From NCBI GenBank assembly GCA_964599095.1, contig CAZREB010000013.1, positions 67,076-131,075 of the forward strand: DNA of 64,000 nucleotides, written 5' to 3'. This stretch comes from SZAS-79 sp964599095. Lineage in GTDB: Bacteria > Pseudomonadota > Gammaproteobacteria > Burkholderiales > SG8-39. The notes under the pieces are model-generated. The model made no database searches. It was not told where the DNA came from and was given only the letters and a program-made list of their open reading frames with translations. Position 1 is the first letter of the stretch. The number at the start of each line of letters is the position of its first letter. Positions 7,492 through 14,968 of this stretch are shown in pieces. A program made the translations under genes and the position numbers.

Positions 7492-8777
7492 GCCCGGCTC
7501 GCGGCCGACAATGCCTGATCGATGTCCCAGAGGATGTCGTCGAGCGTCTCGAGGCCGACGGACATGCGCACCATGTCGGGCAGCACGCCTGCCTTCTTCT
7601 GCTCTTCCTCGGACATCTGCCTGTGCGTGGTCGATGCAGGGTGGATGATCAGCGTCTTGGCGTCTCCGATGTTGGCCAGGTGGCTCATGAAGGTGGCGGC
7701 CTCGATGAACTTCTCGCCGGCCTTCGCGCCGCCCTTGACGCCGAAGTTCAGCAGGCCGGAGGCGCCCCCGGGCAGGTATTTCCGCGCCAGCGCGTAGTAC
7801 TTGTTGTCCGGCAGGCCGGGGTAGTTTACCCATGCAACCTGCGGATGCGACTGCAGGAACTTCGCCACCGCCATCGCGTTTGCGCAGTGGCGCTCCATGC
7901 GCACGTGCAACGTCTCGAGGCCCTGCAGGAGTTGCCAGGCGGCCATCGGCGAGAGCGTCGGGCCGAAGGTGCGCATGATCTCCATGCGTGCGCGCATCGT
8001 GTAGCCGAAGTCGCCGAACGTCTCGTAGAACCGCACGCCGTGATAGCCCGGCGAAGGGTCCGTCATGCCGGGGAACTTGCCGTTGTCCCAGCGGAACCTG
8101 CCCGACTCGACGATCACGCCGCCCATGGTCGTGCCGTGGCCGCCGATGTACTTGGTGGCCGAGTGCACCACGATGTCGGCGCCCCAGTCGCAGGGCCGGC
8201 ACAGGTAGGGCGAGGGCACGGTGTTGTCGATCATCAGGGGCACGCCGGCCTCGTGCGCGATCTTCGCCACCGCTTCGATGTCGACCATGTTGAGCAGCGG
8301 GTTGCCGAGCGTCTCGGCGTAGAAGAGCCGCGTGTTCGGGCGGACCGCACGGCGGAAATTCTCCGGGTCGTCCGAGTCGACGAAGGTGGTCTGGATCCCG
8401 AGCTTGGCGAGGTTGACGCCCAGCAGCGTATAGGAGCCGCCGTAAAGGGTGGAGGCCGAGACGATATGGTCGCCGGCCTGGCAGATCGTCAGGATCGCGG
8501 TGGCCTCGGCCGCCTGGCCGGTGGCGGCTGCAAGGCCGGCGCGCCCGTTCTCGATCGCGGCGACCCTCTCCTCGAGCGCCGCGACGGTCGGGTTGGAGAT
8601 GCGCGAGTAGACGTTGCCGAACGTCTGCAGGTTGAACAGGCTCGCCGCATGCTCGGCCGAGTCGAAGACGAACGACGTCGTCTGGTAGATCGGCAGCGCG
8701 CGCGCGCCTGTGACCGGGTCGGGGATCTGGCCAGCATGCAGGCACAGGGTTTCGATACCGAAACGGCGATCCGCCAT
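7488..8777 (-). CDS. O-acetylhomoserine aminocarboxypropyltransferase / sulfhydrylase
   Basis: This 429-residue PLP enzyme of the Cys/Met-metabolism family makes homocysteine (or methionine) from O-acetylhomoserine and sulfide (or methanethiol). The PLP lysine is in HSATKYIGGHG, and the phosphate-binding tyrosine region YSRISNPT and the IDNT aspartate are present. Its length and the N-terminal ETLCLHAGQ and QTTSFVF segments match O-acetylhomoserine sulfhydrylases better than cystathionine gamma-synthases, which are shorter. The gene overlaps the AAA ATPase gene downstream by 4 bp. The 140-bp upstream region contains a short AT-rich dyad that could be an operator. Confidence 0.92.
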   Translation of the reverse strand: MADRRFGIETLCLHAGQIPDPVTGARALPIYQTTSFVFDSAEHAASLFNLQTFGNVYSRISNPTVAALEERVAAIENGRAGLAAATGQAAEATAILTICQAGDHIVSASTLYGGSYTLLGVNLAKLGIQTTFVDSDDPENFRRAVRPNTRLFYAETLGNPLLNMVDIEAVAKIAHEAGVPLMIDNTVPSPYLCRPCDWGADIVVHSATKYIGGHGTTMGGVIVESGRFRWDNGKFPGMTDPSPGYHGVRFYETFGDFGYTMRARMEIMRTFGPTLSPMAAWQLLQGLETLHVRMERHCANAMAVAKFLQSHPQVAWVNYPGLPDNKYYALARKYLPGGASGLLNFGVKGGAKAGEKFIEAATFMSHLANIGDAKTLIIHPASTTHRQMSEEEQKKAGVLPDMVRMSVGLETLDDILWDIDQALSAASRA

Positions 8778-8840
8778 GGCTTGATTCTCGAACTTTAAGT
8801 TTTGGAGAATGGCTAAATCAGTGGATCTCGGGGTAGTTTA

Positions 8841-8860
8841 AATACCGTTTTTAGTATATC
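8841..8860 (-). promoter_or_regulatory. AT-rich dyad with TATACT -10-like box upstream of the sulfhydrylase gene
   Basis: On the minus strand the segment reads TATACT, AAAAACG, GTATTT: ATAC and GTAT form a small dyad of spacing similar to Rrf2-family operators, and TATACT resembles a -10 element. It lies about 65-80 bp upstream of the ATG at 8777 within an otherwise GC-rich gap (8778-8917). Which factor, if any, binds is not known from sequence. Confidence 0.3.
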
Positions 8861-8917
8861 CCGGGAATCCCGCCCGAGCCGCATGCACCCGGCATGAAAA
8901 CTATAGCACGCGTCCCG

Positions 8918-9742
8918 CTATGGCTTCGCGGCGCCGCGGACATAGATCACCCAGTAGACCAGCGCCACCAGCACGCTGCCCCCGGCGATGTTGCCGGCGA
9001 CCACCGCGCCGAGGTTGGCGAACATCGCGCCGGCGTCGATCGCGTCGGCGCCGGCCGGCAATGGCGCGCCGCCGGCCTTTAGCAGCATCGCCAGCGGGAA
9101 GTAGTACATGTTGGCGATCGAGTGCTCGAACCCGGCGGCGACGAAGGCCGAGATCGGGAAGACGATGGCCACGGCCTTGTCGACGACGCTGCGCCCGGCC
9201 ATCGCCATCCACACCGCCATGCAGACGAGGATGTTGCACAGGACCCCGCGGAAGAAGGCGGCCCACGCCGGCAGCGCGGACTTGGCGGCTGCGATCTTCA
9301 AGTAGGCCTGCGCGACCGCGCCGCCGTTCATGTCGGCGTGCCCCGAGAGGTACACCAGCACGGCCATGCCTGCGGCGCCGGCGAAATTGGCAACGCAGAC
9401 GATCGCCCAGTTGCGCAGCAGCTCCGGCGTGCTGATCCGGCCTTCGGCCCACGCCATCGCGAGCAGGTTGTTGCCGGTGAACAGTTCGGCGCCGGCGACG
9501 ACCACCAGCAGCAGGCCCAGCGAGAAGCACACGCCGCCGAGCACGCGCGTCGTTGCGAAACCGAGGGTCGCATCGCTCGCGACCAGCGTGAAATAGAGCG
9601 CGCCCAGGCTGATGAACGCGCCGGCGAGCATCCCGAGCAGGGCGGTCTGCAGCAGCGGCAGGCGCGCCTTGGCGACACCCACGGCCTCCACGCGTTCGGC
9701 AATCTGCCGGGGCGTGTAGGCGTCGAAATCGTAACCTTCCAT
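8918..9742 (-). CDS. Formate/nitrite transporter (FNT) family channel
   Basis: This 274-residue inner-membrane protein has about six hydrophobic segments. The FNT family forms pentameric channels for formate, nitrite or hydrosulfide. Signature elements are visible: GAELFTGNN after the second segment, CNILVCMAVW, and FEHSIANMYY, which carries the conserved central histidine. A GGAGGG ribosome site precedes the ATG at 9742. FocA, NirC and HSC-type members cannot be told apart by eye. The neighbouring sulfhydrylase gene makes hydrosulfide an imaginable substrate, but this is speculation. It is transcribed divergently from prfC. Confidence 0.9.
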   Translation of the reverse strand: MEGYDFDAYTPRQIAERVEAVGVAKARLPLLQTALLGMLAGAFISLGALYFTLVASDATLGFATTRVLGGVCFSLGLLLVVVAGAELFTGNNLLAMAWAEGRISTPELLRNWAIVCVANFAGAAGMAVLVYLSGHADMNGGAVAQAYLKIAAAKSALPAWAAFFRGVLCNILVCMAVWMAMAGRSVVDKAVAIVFPISAFVAAGFEHSIANMYYFPLAMLLKAGGAPLPAGADAIDAGAMFANLGAVVAGNIAGGSVLVALVYWVIYVRGAAKP

Positions 9743-9787
9743 CGAAAAGACCCTCCGTGAGGTCAGGTTATCACGCGGTCGCGGGGC

Positions 9788-9793
9788 TATAAT
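9788..9793 (+). promoter_or_regulatory. -10 box (TATAAT) of the prfC promoter
   Basis: A perfect TATAAT lies 45 nt upstream of the preferred prfC start (ATG 9838), in the divergent gap with the FNT gene. The expected transcription start would be near 9800. A convincing -35 at 17-bp spacing was not found. Confidence 0.55.
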
Positions 9794-9837
9794 CCGCGCC
9801 CTTCGTGTCTGTGCCTGCCAGCCCCGCCCGGTTTCCG

Positions 9838-11460
9838 ATGAACAGCCCTGCCTATCCTGCCGACCTCGTGCGCGAGGTCGCCCGCCGGCGCACTTTTGCG
9901 ATCGTCTCGCACCCGGACGCCGGCAAGACCACGCTGACCGAGAAATTGCTGCTCTTCGGCGGCGCGATCCAGATGGCCGGCACCGTCAAGGCCCGCAAGA
10001 GCTCGCGCCACGCGACTTCCGACTGGATGGAGATCGAGAAGCAGCGCGGCATCTCGGTGACCAGCTCGGTGATGCAGTTCGAGTACGCCGGCCACACGAT
10101 CAACCTGCTCGACACGCCGGGCCACGAGGACTTCTCCGAGGACACCTATCGCGTGCTGACCGCGGTGGACGCGGCGGTCATGGTGATCGACGCGGCCAAG
10201 GGCGTCGAGGCGCAGACCATCAAGCTGCTCGAGGTGTGCCGCCTCAGGAACACGCCGATCATCACTTTCGTCAACAAGATGGACCGCGAGGTCAGGGAGC
10301 CCTTCGAGTTGCTGGAGGAGATCGAATCGGTGCTGAAGATCGACTGCGCGCCGATCACCTGGCCGCTTGGCATGGGCAAGATCTTCCGCGGGGTCTTTCA
10401 CTTGCTGCAGGACCGGTTGCTGCGTTTCACGCCCGGCGAGGAAAAGCGTGGCGGCGAGACCGAGACGATCGAAGGCATCGCAAACCCGCGGCTCGACGAA
10501 CTTTTCCCCGGCGAGGTCGGGCAGCTGCGCCACGACGTCGACCTGTTGCAGGGCGCGAGCGTCCCGTTCGACCTGCAGCGGTTCCTCGCCGGCACGCAGA
10601 CGCCGGTGTTCTTCGGCTCGGGTATCAACAACTTCGGCGTGCAGGAGATCCTGCAGGCGCTGGTCGACTGGGCGCCGCCGCCGCAGCCGCGCGACGCAGG
10701 CGTGCGGATGGTGCACCCGGCGGAGCCTTCGTTCAGCGGCTTCGTGTTCAAGATCCAGGCCAACATGGACCCGAGGCACCGCGACCGGATCGCGTTCTTC
10801 CGCGTGTGCTCGGGGCGCTACAAGCCTGGCATCAAGGTGCAGCATCCGCGCGCCGGTCGGGACATGAAAATCTCGAACGCGCTCACCTTCATGGCCAACG
10901 AGCGCGTCGCGAGCGAGGATGCGGTCGCCGGCGACATCATCGGCATCCACAACCACGGCCAGCTGCAGATCGGCGACACGCTGACCGAATCCACGACCGA
11001 GAAGCTCGGCTTCAAGGGCATCCCTTACTTCGCGCCGGAACTGTTCCGCTACGCGCGGCCGCGCGACCCGTTCAAGGCCAAGCCGCTGGCCAAGGGATTG
11101 CAGGAGCTCGGCGAGGAGGGCGCGATCCAGGTGCTGGAGACCGCCACCGGCAACACGCTATTGGGTGCGGTCGGCCCGCTGCAGTTCGAAGTCGTCGCCG
11201 CGCGGCTTGCGAGCGAATACAAGGTCGACGCGGTCTACGATGCGGCCGACATCCATACCGCGTTGTGGCTGACTTTCCCCGACGAAACGATGCGCAAGAA
11301 TTTCGAGCGGGACCAGGCGGTGAGGCTTGCCAAGGATGTCGACGGCAACCCGGTGTTTCTCGCGCCGAACCGCCCGGTGCTGCAAGTTACGCAGGAGCGC
11401 TGGCCGAAGGTGGGCTTCCATGCGGTGCGCGAGCACGGCGAGCAGATGGCGCAGGGCTGA
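9838..11460 (+). CDS. prfC: Peptide chain release factor 3
   Basis: This 540-residue translational GTPase recycles RF1/RF2 from the ribosome after peptide release. The G-domain motifs are G1 SHPDAGKTT, G3 DTPGHEDFSED and G4 NKMD. The TFAIVSHPDAGK context and the short N-terminal lead-in are typical of RF3 and distinguish it from EF-G. Starts at GTG 9805 or 9811 are possible, but the ATG at 9838 gives an N-terminus of the expected length (E. coli RF3 has 529 residues). A transcript starting near 9800 would also leave almost no leader for the GTG starts. No strong Shine-Dalgarno precedes the ATG. Confidence 0.95.
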   Translation: MNSPAYPADLVREVARRRTFAIVSHPDAGKTTLTEKLLLFGGAIQMAGTVKARKSSRHATSDWMEIEKQRGISVTSSVMQFEYAGHTINLLDTPGHEDFSEDTYRVLTAVDAAVMVIDAAKGVEAQTIKLLEVCRLRNTPIITFVNKMDREVREPFELLEEIESVLKIDCAPITWPLGMGKIFRGVFHLLQDRLLRFTPGEEKRGGETETIEGIANPRLDELFPGEVGQLRHDVDLLQGASVPFDLQRFLAGTQTPVFFGSGINNFGVQEILQALVDWAPPPQPRDAGVRMVHPAEPSFSGFVFKIQANMDPRHRDRIAFFRVCSGRYKPGIKVQHPRAGRDMKISNALTFMANERVASEDAVAGDIIGIHNHGQLQIGDTLTESTTEKLGFKGIPYFAPELFRYARPRDPFKAKPLAKGLQELGEEGAIQVLETATGNTLLGAVGPLQFEVVAARLASEYKVDAVYDAADIHTALWLTFPDETMRKNFERDQAVRLAKDVDGNPVFLAPNRPVLQVTQERWPKVGFHAVREHGEQMAQG

Positions 11461-11489
11461 GGGTTCGAAGCGGGCTCGTGCGACGGCCT

Positions 11490-11554
11490 GAAATACTGCC
11501 ATGTTCGAGGCAAGGACCGCGCCAGCATTGAATCTCCGGTCGAAATACTGCCAT
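11490..11554. repeat. Pair of 13-nt direct repeats between prfC and the formyltransferase-like gene
   Basis: GAAATACTGCCAT occurs at 11490-11502 and again at 11542-11554. The two copies are 52 bp apart in the 114-bp gap between the convergent ends of prfC and the formyltransferase-like gene. No hairpin with a T-run was found here. The repeat could be a remnant of a mobile element or a binding site, or chance. Confidence 0.5.
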
Positions 11555-11574
11555 TCCCTTGGTTGCGACGGTTT

Positions 11575-12390
11575 TCACTGCGTTGCCGCGCCGAAGCCTC
11601 CCAGCAATTCGTCCAGGTCGCTGCGGTCGAACAGCCGCCAACCCGCCGCAGTAAAACGGACGAGATCGTCGTCGGATGGAAACGAGTAGTACGCCCCTTC
11701 GCCCGCGCGTTGCGGGAGGACAGGAAGCGTCGCGCCCGCTTCGATCTGCCCGATTGCGCGAAGGATCATTTCGGCGCCGATCGGGTACAGCGAAAGGATG
11801 TGCCAGAAGAGCGAACGTGCCGGGTTCACCGGGGTCCGTCCGATCTCCACGATCGGGCCGGTGTCGATCGTCGGGCTGTCGATCCGGTGCAGCGTGCAGC
11901 CGATCTCCGGGTCGCCGTTCATCAGCGCGCGAAAGGTCGCAAGCACGCCCCGGTAGTCCGGCAGGATCCCAGAGTGCAGGTTGAGGACGCCGAGGCGCGG
12001 GAGCGCGATCGCTTCGGCGCCGAGGATCCTGCCGAAACGAACTGACACGAACAGGTCCGCACCCGGCGCCGCAAGCGCTTCGAGCGCATCGGGTGTACGC
12101 GCGCTCGCAAGCGGCTGAACGGAAATGCCGGTGCGGCGCTCGAGGGCTTCGAGCGAGTACCAGCGCGCAGGTGCCGGGCTTCTCTCCAGCGAAGGGAAGA
12201 CGATGCGGTTCCACAGGTCCTGCTCGACGAATCCAAGCTGCCCGAGCATCGCGGCAGGCGGGGCTTTGGCCGAACTGCCGACCTTGTCCGAGACGAACAC
12301 CGAAAGCCGGTGCCGGGCGAGGCCGGGCAGCAGCAGGTTCAGCGTGTAGACGCTTTCGATGTCGCGATTGACGAGGAATGCGATCCGCAT
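11575..12390 (-). CDS. Formyltransferase-like protein
   Basis: This 271-residue protein contains the formyl_trans_N fold used by methionyl-tRNA and GAR formyltransferases to transfer formyl from 10-formyltetrahydrofolate. The hallmark LNLHSGILPDYRG (about residues 135-150) contains the Asn and His of the family active site, and the downstream TLHRID...DTGPI segment contains the usual catalytic-aspartate region. The length is shorter than Fmt (about 310), and the C-terminal anticodon-type domain is missing, so it more likely formylates an amino-sugar or other small molecule. It is 41 bp downstream of the Anbu peptidase gene on the same strand and may be the last gene of that operon. Confidence 0.75.
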   Translation of the reverse strand: MRIAFLVNRDIESVYTLNLLLPGLARHRLSVFVSDKVGSSAKAPPAAMLGQLGFVEQDLWNRIVFPSLERSPAPARWYSLEALERRTGISVQPLASARTPDALEALAAPGADLFVSVRFGRILGAEAIALPRLGVLNLHSGILPDYRGVLATFRALMNGDPEIGCTLHRIDSPTIDTGPIVEIGRTPVNPARSLFWHILSLYPIGAEMILRAIGQIEAGATLPVLPQRAGEGAYYSFPSDDDLVRFTAAGWRLFDRSDLDELLGGFGAATQ

Positions 12391-12431
12391 CGGCGGGATT
12401 CCCGGGCCTGCTTATGAAACCCGGCGCACCG

Positions 12432-13172
12432 TCAGTTCCAGCTGACGTCCGGCACTTCGGCGAAGACCCGCAGCAGGCCAGTCGACCAGAACCCGCTGAT
12501 CTGCGAGAAATACGGGTCGCCCTCGGTGTAGCGGCGCTTGAGGGTCACGCGCAGCGCGTCCTTTTCGTAGCCGAGCAGGTCGATCGGCAGCCCGACGGAA
12601 AGATTCGAGCGCATCGTCGAGTCGAACGACACCAGCAGGCATTTGGCCACGTCCTTCAGCGGCGTGTCGAACTTGACCACGCGGTCGATCATCGGCTTGC
12701 CGTACTTGGCCTCGCCGATCTGGAAATAATTGGTGTCGGTGGTCGCCTCGATGAAGTTGCCCTGCGGGTAGACCATGAACAGGCGCGGCGCTTCACCGCG
12801 GACCTGGCCGCCGACGATCAGCGTGCAACCCGGGTCGATGCCCTGCTGGGCAAGGCTTGGGCCGTCGCGCGCCACGACTTCGCGCAGGGTCTGCCCGAGA
12901 AGCACTGCGACATCGTACAGGCTGCGCAGGCCCTCGATGCCCGAGAAGTTCACCTGCCCGTCGGGCAGCCGGGCGCGCATCTGCAGCAGGGAGATCACGC
13001 TCTGCGTGGTGCCGAGGTTCCCGGCCGAGAGCACCGCAATCACGCGCTCGCCCGGCACTTCGAAGACCTTCATCTTGCTGTAGACCGAGACGTAGTCCAC
13101 GCCGGCGTTGGTGCGCGAATCCGACGCGAAAACGATTCCTTCGTTGGTGACGGCGGCGACGCAGTAGGTCAT
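12432..13172 (-). CDS. Anbu-type (ancestral beta-subunit) proteasome-like peptidase
   Basis: This 246-residue N-terminal-nucleophile hydrolase is related to HslV. The protein begins MTYCVA, so removal of Met would expose the Thr nucleophile. The catalytic partners appear in SDSRTNAG (Asp) and YSKMKVF (Lys), at spacings like those in HslV. The absence of an unfoldase partner gene and the 246-residue length separate it from HslV (about 175 residues). Upstream on the same strand are genes for transglutaminase-like, alpha-E and circularly permuted ATP-grasp proteins, the context described for Anbu by comparative genomics. The target of the peptidase is unknown. Confidence 0.9.
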   Translation of the reverse strand: MTYCVAAVTNEGIVFASDSRTNAGVDYVSVYSKMKVFEVPGERVIAVLSAGNLGTTQSVISLLQMRARLPDGQVNFSGIEGLRSLYDVAVLLGQTLREVVARDGPSLAQQGIDPGCTLIVGGQVRGEAPRLFMVYPQGNFIEATTDTNYFQIGEAKYGKPMIDRVVKFDTPLKDVAKCLLVSFDSTMRSNLSVGLPIDLLGYEKDALRVTLKRRYTEGDPYFSQISGFWSTGLLRVFAEVPDVSWN

Positions 13173-13214
13173 GGGGCGATCTTAGCGCAGGAAGGCCTGC
13201 CCTTCGCCCGGCCC

Positions 13215-14030
13215 TCAGGGCGTGATCCGTATCCTTGCGTGCGCTTGCATGGTCTCGACCCCGCCGCCGGTGCGCACGCCGCGGATCGGGCAGGCGTCGA
13301 GATAATCCGCGCCGATCGCCAGCGCGAGGTGCTCGGACCCTTCGGCACGATTGCTTGCCAGGTCGAAGCCGCGCCATTGCCCGGAAACCCAGGCCTCGGC
13401 CCACGCGTGCCCGGCAATGAAACCGTCGTCGGTGGGCTTCGCCGAGTGCAGGTAGCCGCTGACAAATCGCGCCGGCACCCCGAGATGGCGGCAGCAGGCG
13501 ATGAATACATGCGCCAGGTCGCTCACGCTGACGCCGCCGCCCGAAAAAGCCTCCGCGGCGCTCAGGGTCGTGCCGCCTTCCTCGGGCTTGACCGGGATCT
13601 TGTCGCTGATCGCGGCCGCGAGCTCGCGCAGGCCGGCAAGCGTGCCGGCGCGCCCGGCATTGCGGGCCGCAAACGCCGCGAGGGCCTCGTCCGCTCGGGT
13701 GTTCGCGGTGGTGCGCAGGAAGACCAGCGGCGAGAGGCCGTTGCCCGTCGAGCCCTCGGGGTCGCTCGACGCGGTATCGCCGGGCGGGATCGTTTCGACA
13801 ACGCCGTGCGCGCGGATGCGGATTTCGGACACCGATTTGTCGAGCGTCAGCACGTGCAGCACGTTGCCATAGCCGTCGTGCGTCTGCGTGGCCGGCCTGG
13901 GCGTGTCGACCTGCCAGTGAAGGATCCGGTGGCGCGGCGACTCGCGCGGCGTAAGGCGGAAGTACTGCGTGGATGAGCGCACCGGCGCGTCGTACCGGTA
14001 GATCGTGTCGTGGGTGATCGCCAGTTTCAT
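13215..14030 (-). CDS. Transglutaminase-like protein of the Anbu operon (active-site Cys not seen)
   Basis: This 271-residue protein has an N-terminal beta domain (residues 1-85, with HDTIYRYDAPV) and a transglutaminase core. His208 (AGHAWAEAW) and Asp223 (GFDLAS) of the usual triad are present, and the helix that normally starts GVCQD is recognisable. Here that helix reads GVSVSDLAH (residues 166-174), with Ser or Val at the catalytic Cys position and one extra residue. The enzyme may therefore be inactive as a thiol peptidase or may use a different nucleophile. The start ATG at 14030 overlaps the alpha-E stop by 4 bp (ATGA), so it is translationally coupled. Family members are thought to hydrolyse or transfer peptide amide bonds. 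Confidence 0.85.
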   Translation of the reverse strand: MKLAITHDTIYRYDAPVRSSTQYFRLTPRESPRHRILHWQVDTPRPATQTHDGYGNVLHVLTLDKSVSEIRIRAHGVVETIPPGDTASSDPEGSTGNGLSPLVFLRTTANTRADEALAAFAARNAGRAGTLAGLRELAAAISDKIPVKPEEGGTTLSAAEAFSGGGVSVSDLAHVFIACCRHLGVPARFVSGYLHSAKPTDDGFIAGHAWAEAWVSGQWRGFDLASNRAEGSEHLALAIGADYLDACPIRGVRTGGGVETMQAHARIRITP

Positions 14031-14968
14031 ATGGTGCCGAGGTAGGCGCGCTGGATCCGGTTGCCGAGCTCGCCGATGTCGTCGAGGCACGCCTCGAGGT
14101 ACTCGTGCAGCCCGCCCTGGAAGATTTCCTCGATGTCGGCATGCGTGAGCCGCGCATGCAGCTCGCTCGCCAGCCGCTTGGCCGCCTGGTCGTTCTGGCC
14201 GTCGATGCGGCTGAGCGCCTCGGTCACCTGGTCGAAGCACGCGGCCAGCGACCGGGGCATCCTGCGTTCCAGCAGCAGCAACTCGGCCACCTTGATCGGG
14301 AAGATCTGGTCGCGGTACAGCGTGCGGTAGGTCTCGAACGCCGACACCGAGCGCAGCAGCGCCGCCCACTGGTAGTAATCAAGTGCCCCGCCGACGTCCT
14401 CCACCCGCGGCAGCAGGATGTGGTACTTCACGTCGAGGATGCGTGCGGTGTTGTCGGCGCGCTCGAGGAAGGTGCCCAGGCGCGAGAAATTGAAGGCCTC
14501 GCCGCGAACGATGGTGCCGTAGGTCACGCCGCGAAACAGGTGGCTCCTGTCCTTGACCCAGTCGAAGAAGCGCGTCGCGTCCGCGCCGATGATGTCCTTG
14601 CGTTTGAAGCCCTTGAGTTCGAGCCAGGTGGCGTTCAGCGTTTCCCACATCTCGGAGGTGATCTGCCAGCGCACCGCATGGCCGTTCTCCCGCGCCCACT
14701 TGAGGCAGGAGTAGATCGACGAGGGGTTCTTTTCGTCGAGCGCCATGAAGTCGAGCAGTGCCGGCAGCGTGAGCTTCTTGTGGTTCGCGAAGAACGCCTC
14801 GTCGGTTTCGGTGATGGCGAGCGGCGCCATCAGGTTCTGCCGCTGCTGCGTGTCCTTGGTGCTGAACAGCACGAGGTTCGAGGTCACGCCGAGGATGCGC
14901 GCCATGTTCTCGGCGCGCTCCATCTGGCGCGACATCCAGAAAATGCGGTCGGCTACGCGGGAGAGCAT
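14027..14968 (-). CDS. Alpha-E domain-containing protein (DUF403)
   Basis: This 313-residue, mostly helical protein starts MLSRVADRIFWMSRQMERAEN, the hallmark N-terminus of the alpha-E family. A second ARILD-type Arg/Glu-rich helix lies near residue 180 (LERADNTAR). The family always accompanies circularly permuted ATP-grasp proteins and has been proposed to act in the same peptide-ligase complex. The gene overlaps the ATP-grasp stop by 1 bp (TAATG) and the transglutaminase-like start by 4 bp, so three proteins are made from one message in tight coupling. Confidence 0.92.
   Translation of the reverse strand: MLSRVADRIFWMSRQMERAENMARILGVTSNLVLFSTKDTQQRQNLMAPLAITETDEAFFANHKKLTLPALLDFMALDEKNPSSIYSCLKWARENGHAVRWQITSEMWETLNATWLELKGFKRKDIIGADATRFFDWVKDRSHLFRGVTYGTIVRGEAFNFSRLGTFLERADNTARILDVKYHILLPRVEDVGGALDYYQWAALLRSVSAFETYRTLYRDQIFPIKVAELLLLERRMPRSLAACFDQVTEALSRIDGQNDQAAKRLASELHARLTHADIEEIFQGGLHEYLEACLDDIGELGNRIQRAYLGTI

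Noticed and set aside
3919..7518. Very long open frame on the plus strand opposite the lipid kinase, alcohol dehydrogenase and ATPase genes
   Set aside because: The translation is rich in Arg, His and Asp and has no domain; it mirrors real genes on the other strand and is an effect of high GC content.
8778..8917. A SAM-sensing riboswitch before the sulfhydrylase gene
   Set aside because: The gap is short and I could not find the paired helices or conserved loops of any SAM riboswitch class.
9805..9837. GTG starts for prfC at 9805 and 9811
   Set aside because: They lie about 5-10 nt after the expected transcription start and would lengthen the N-terminus beyond the family norm.
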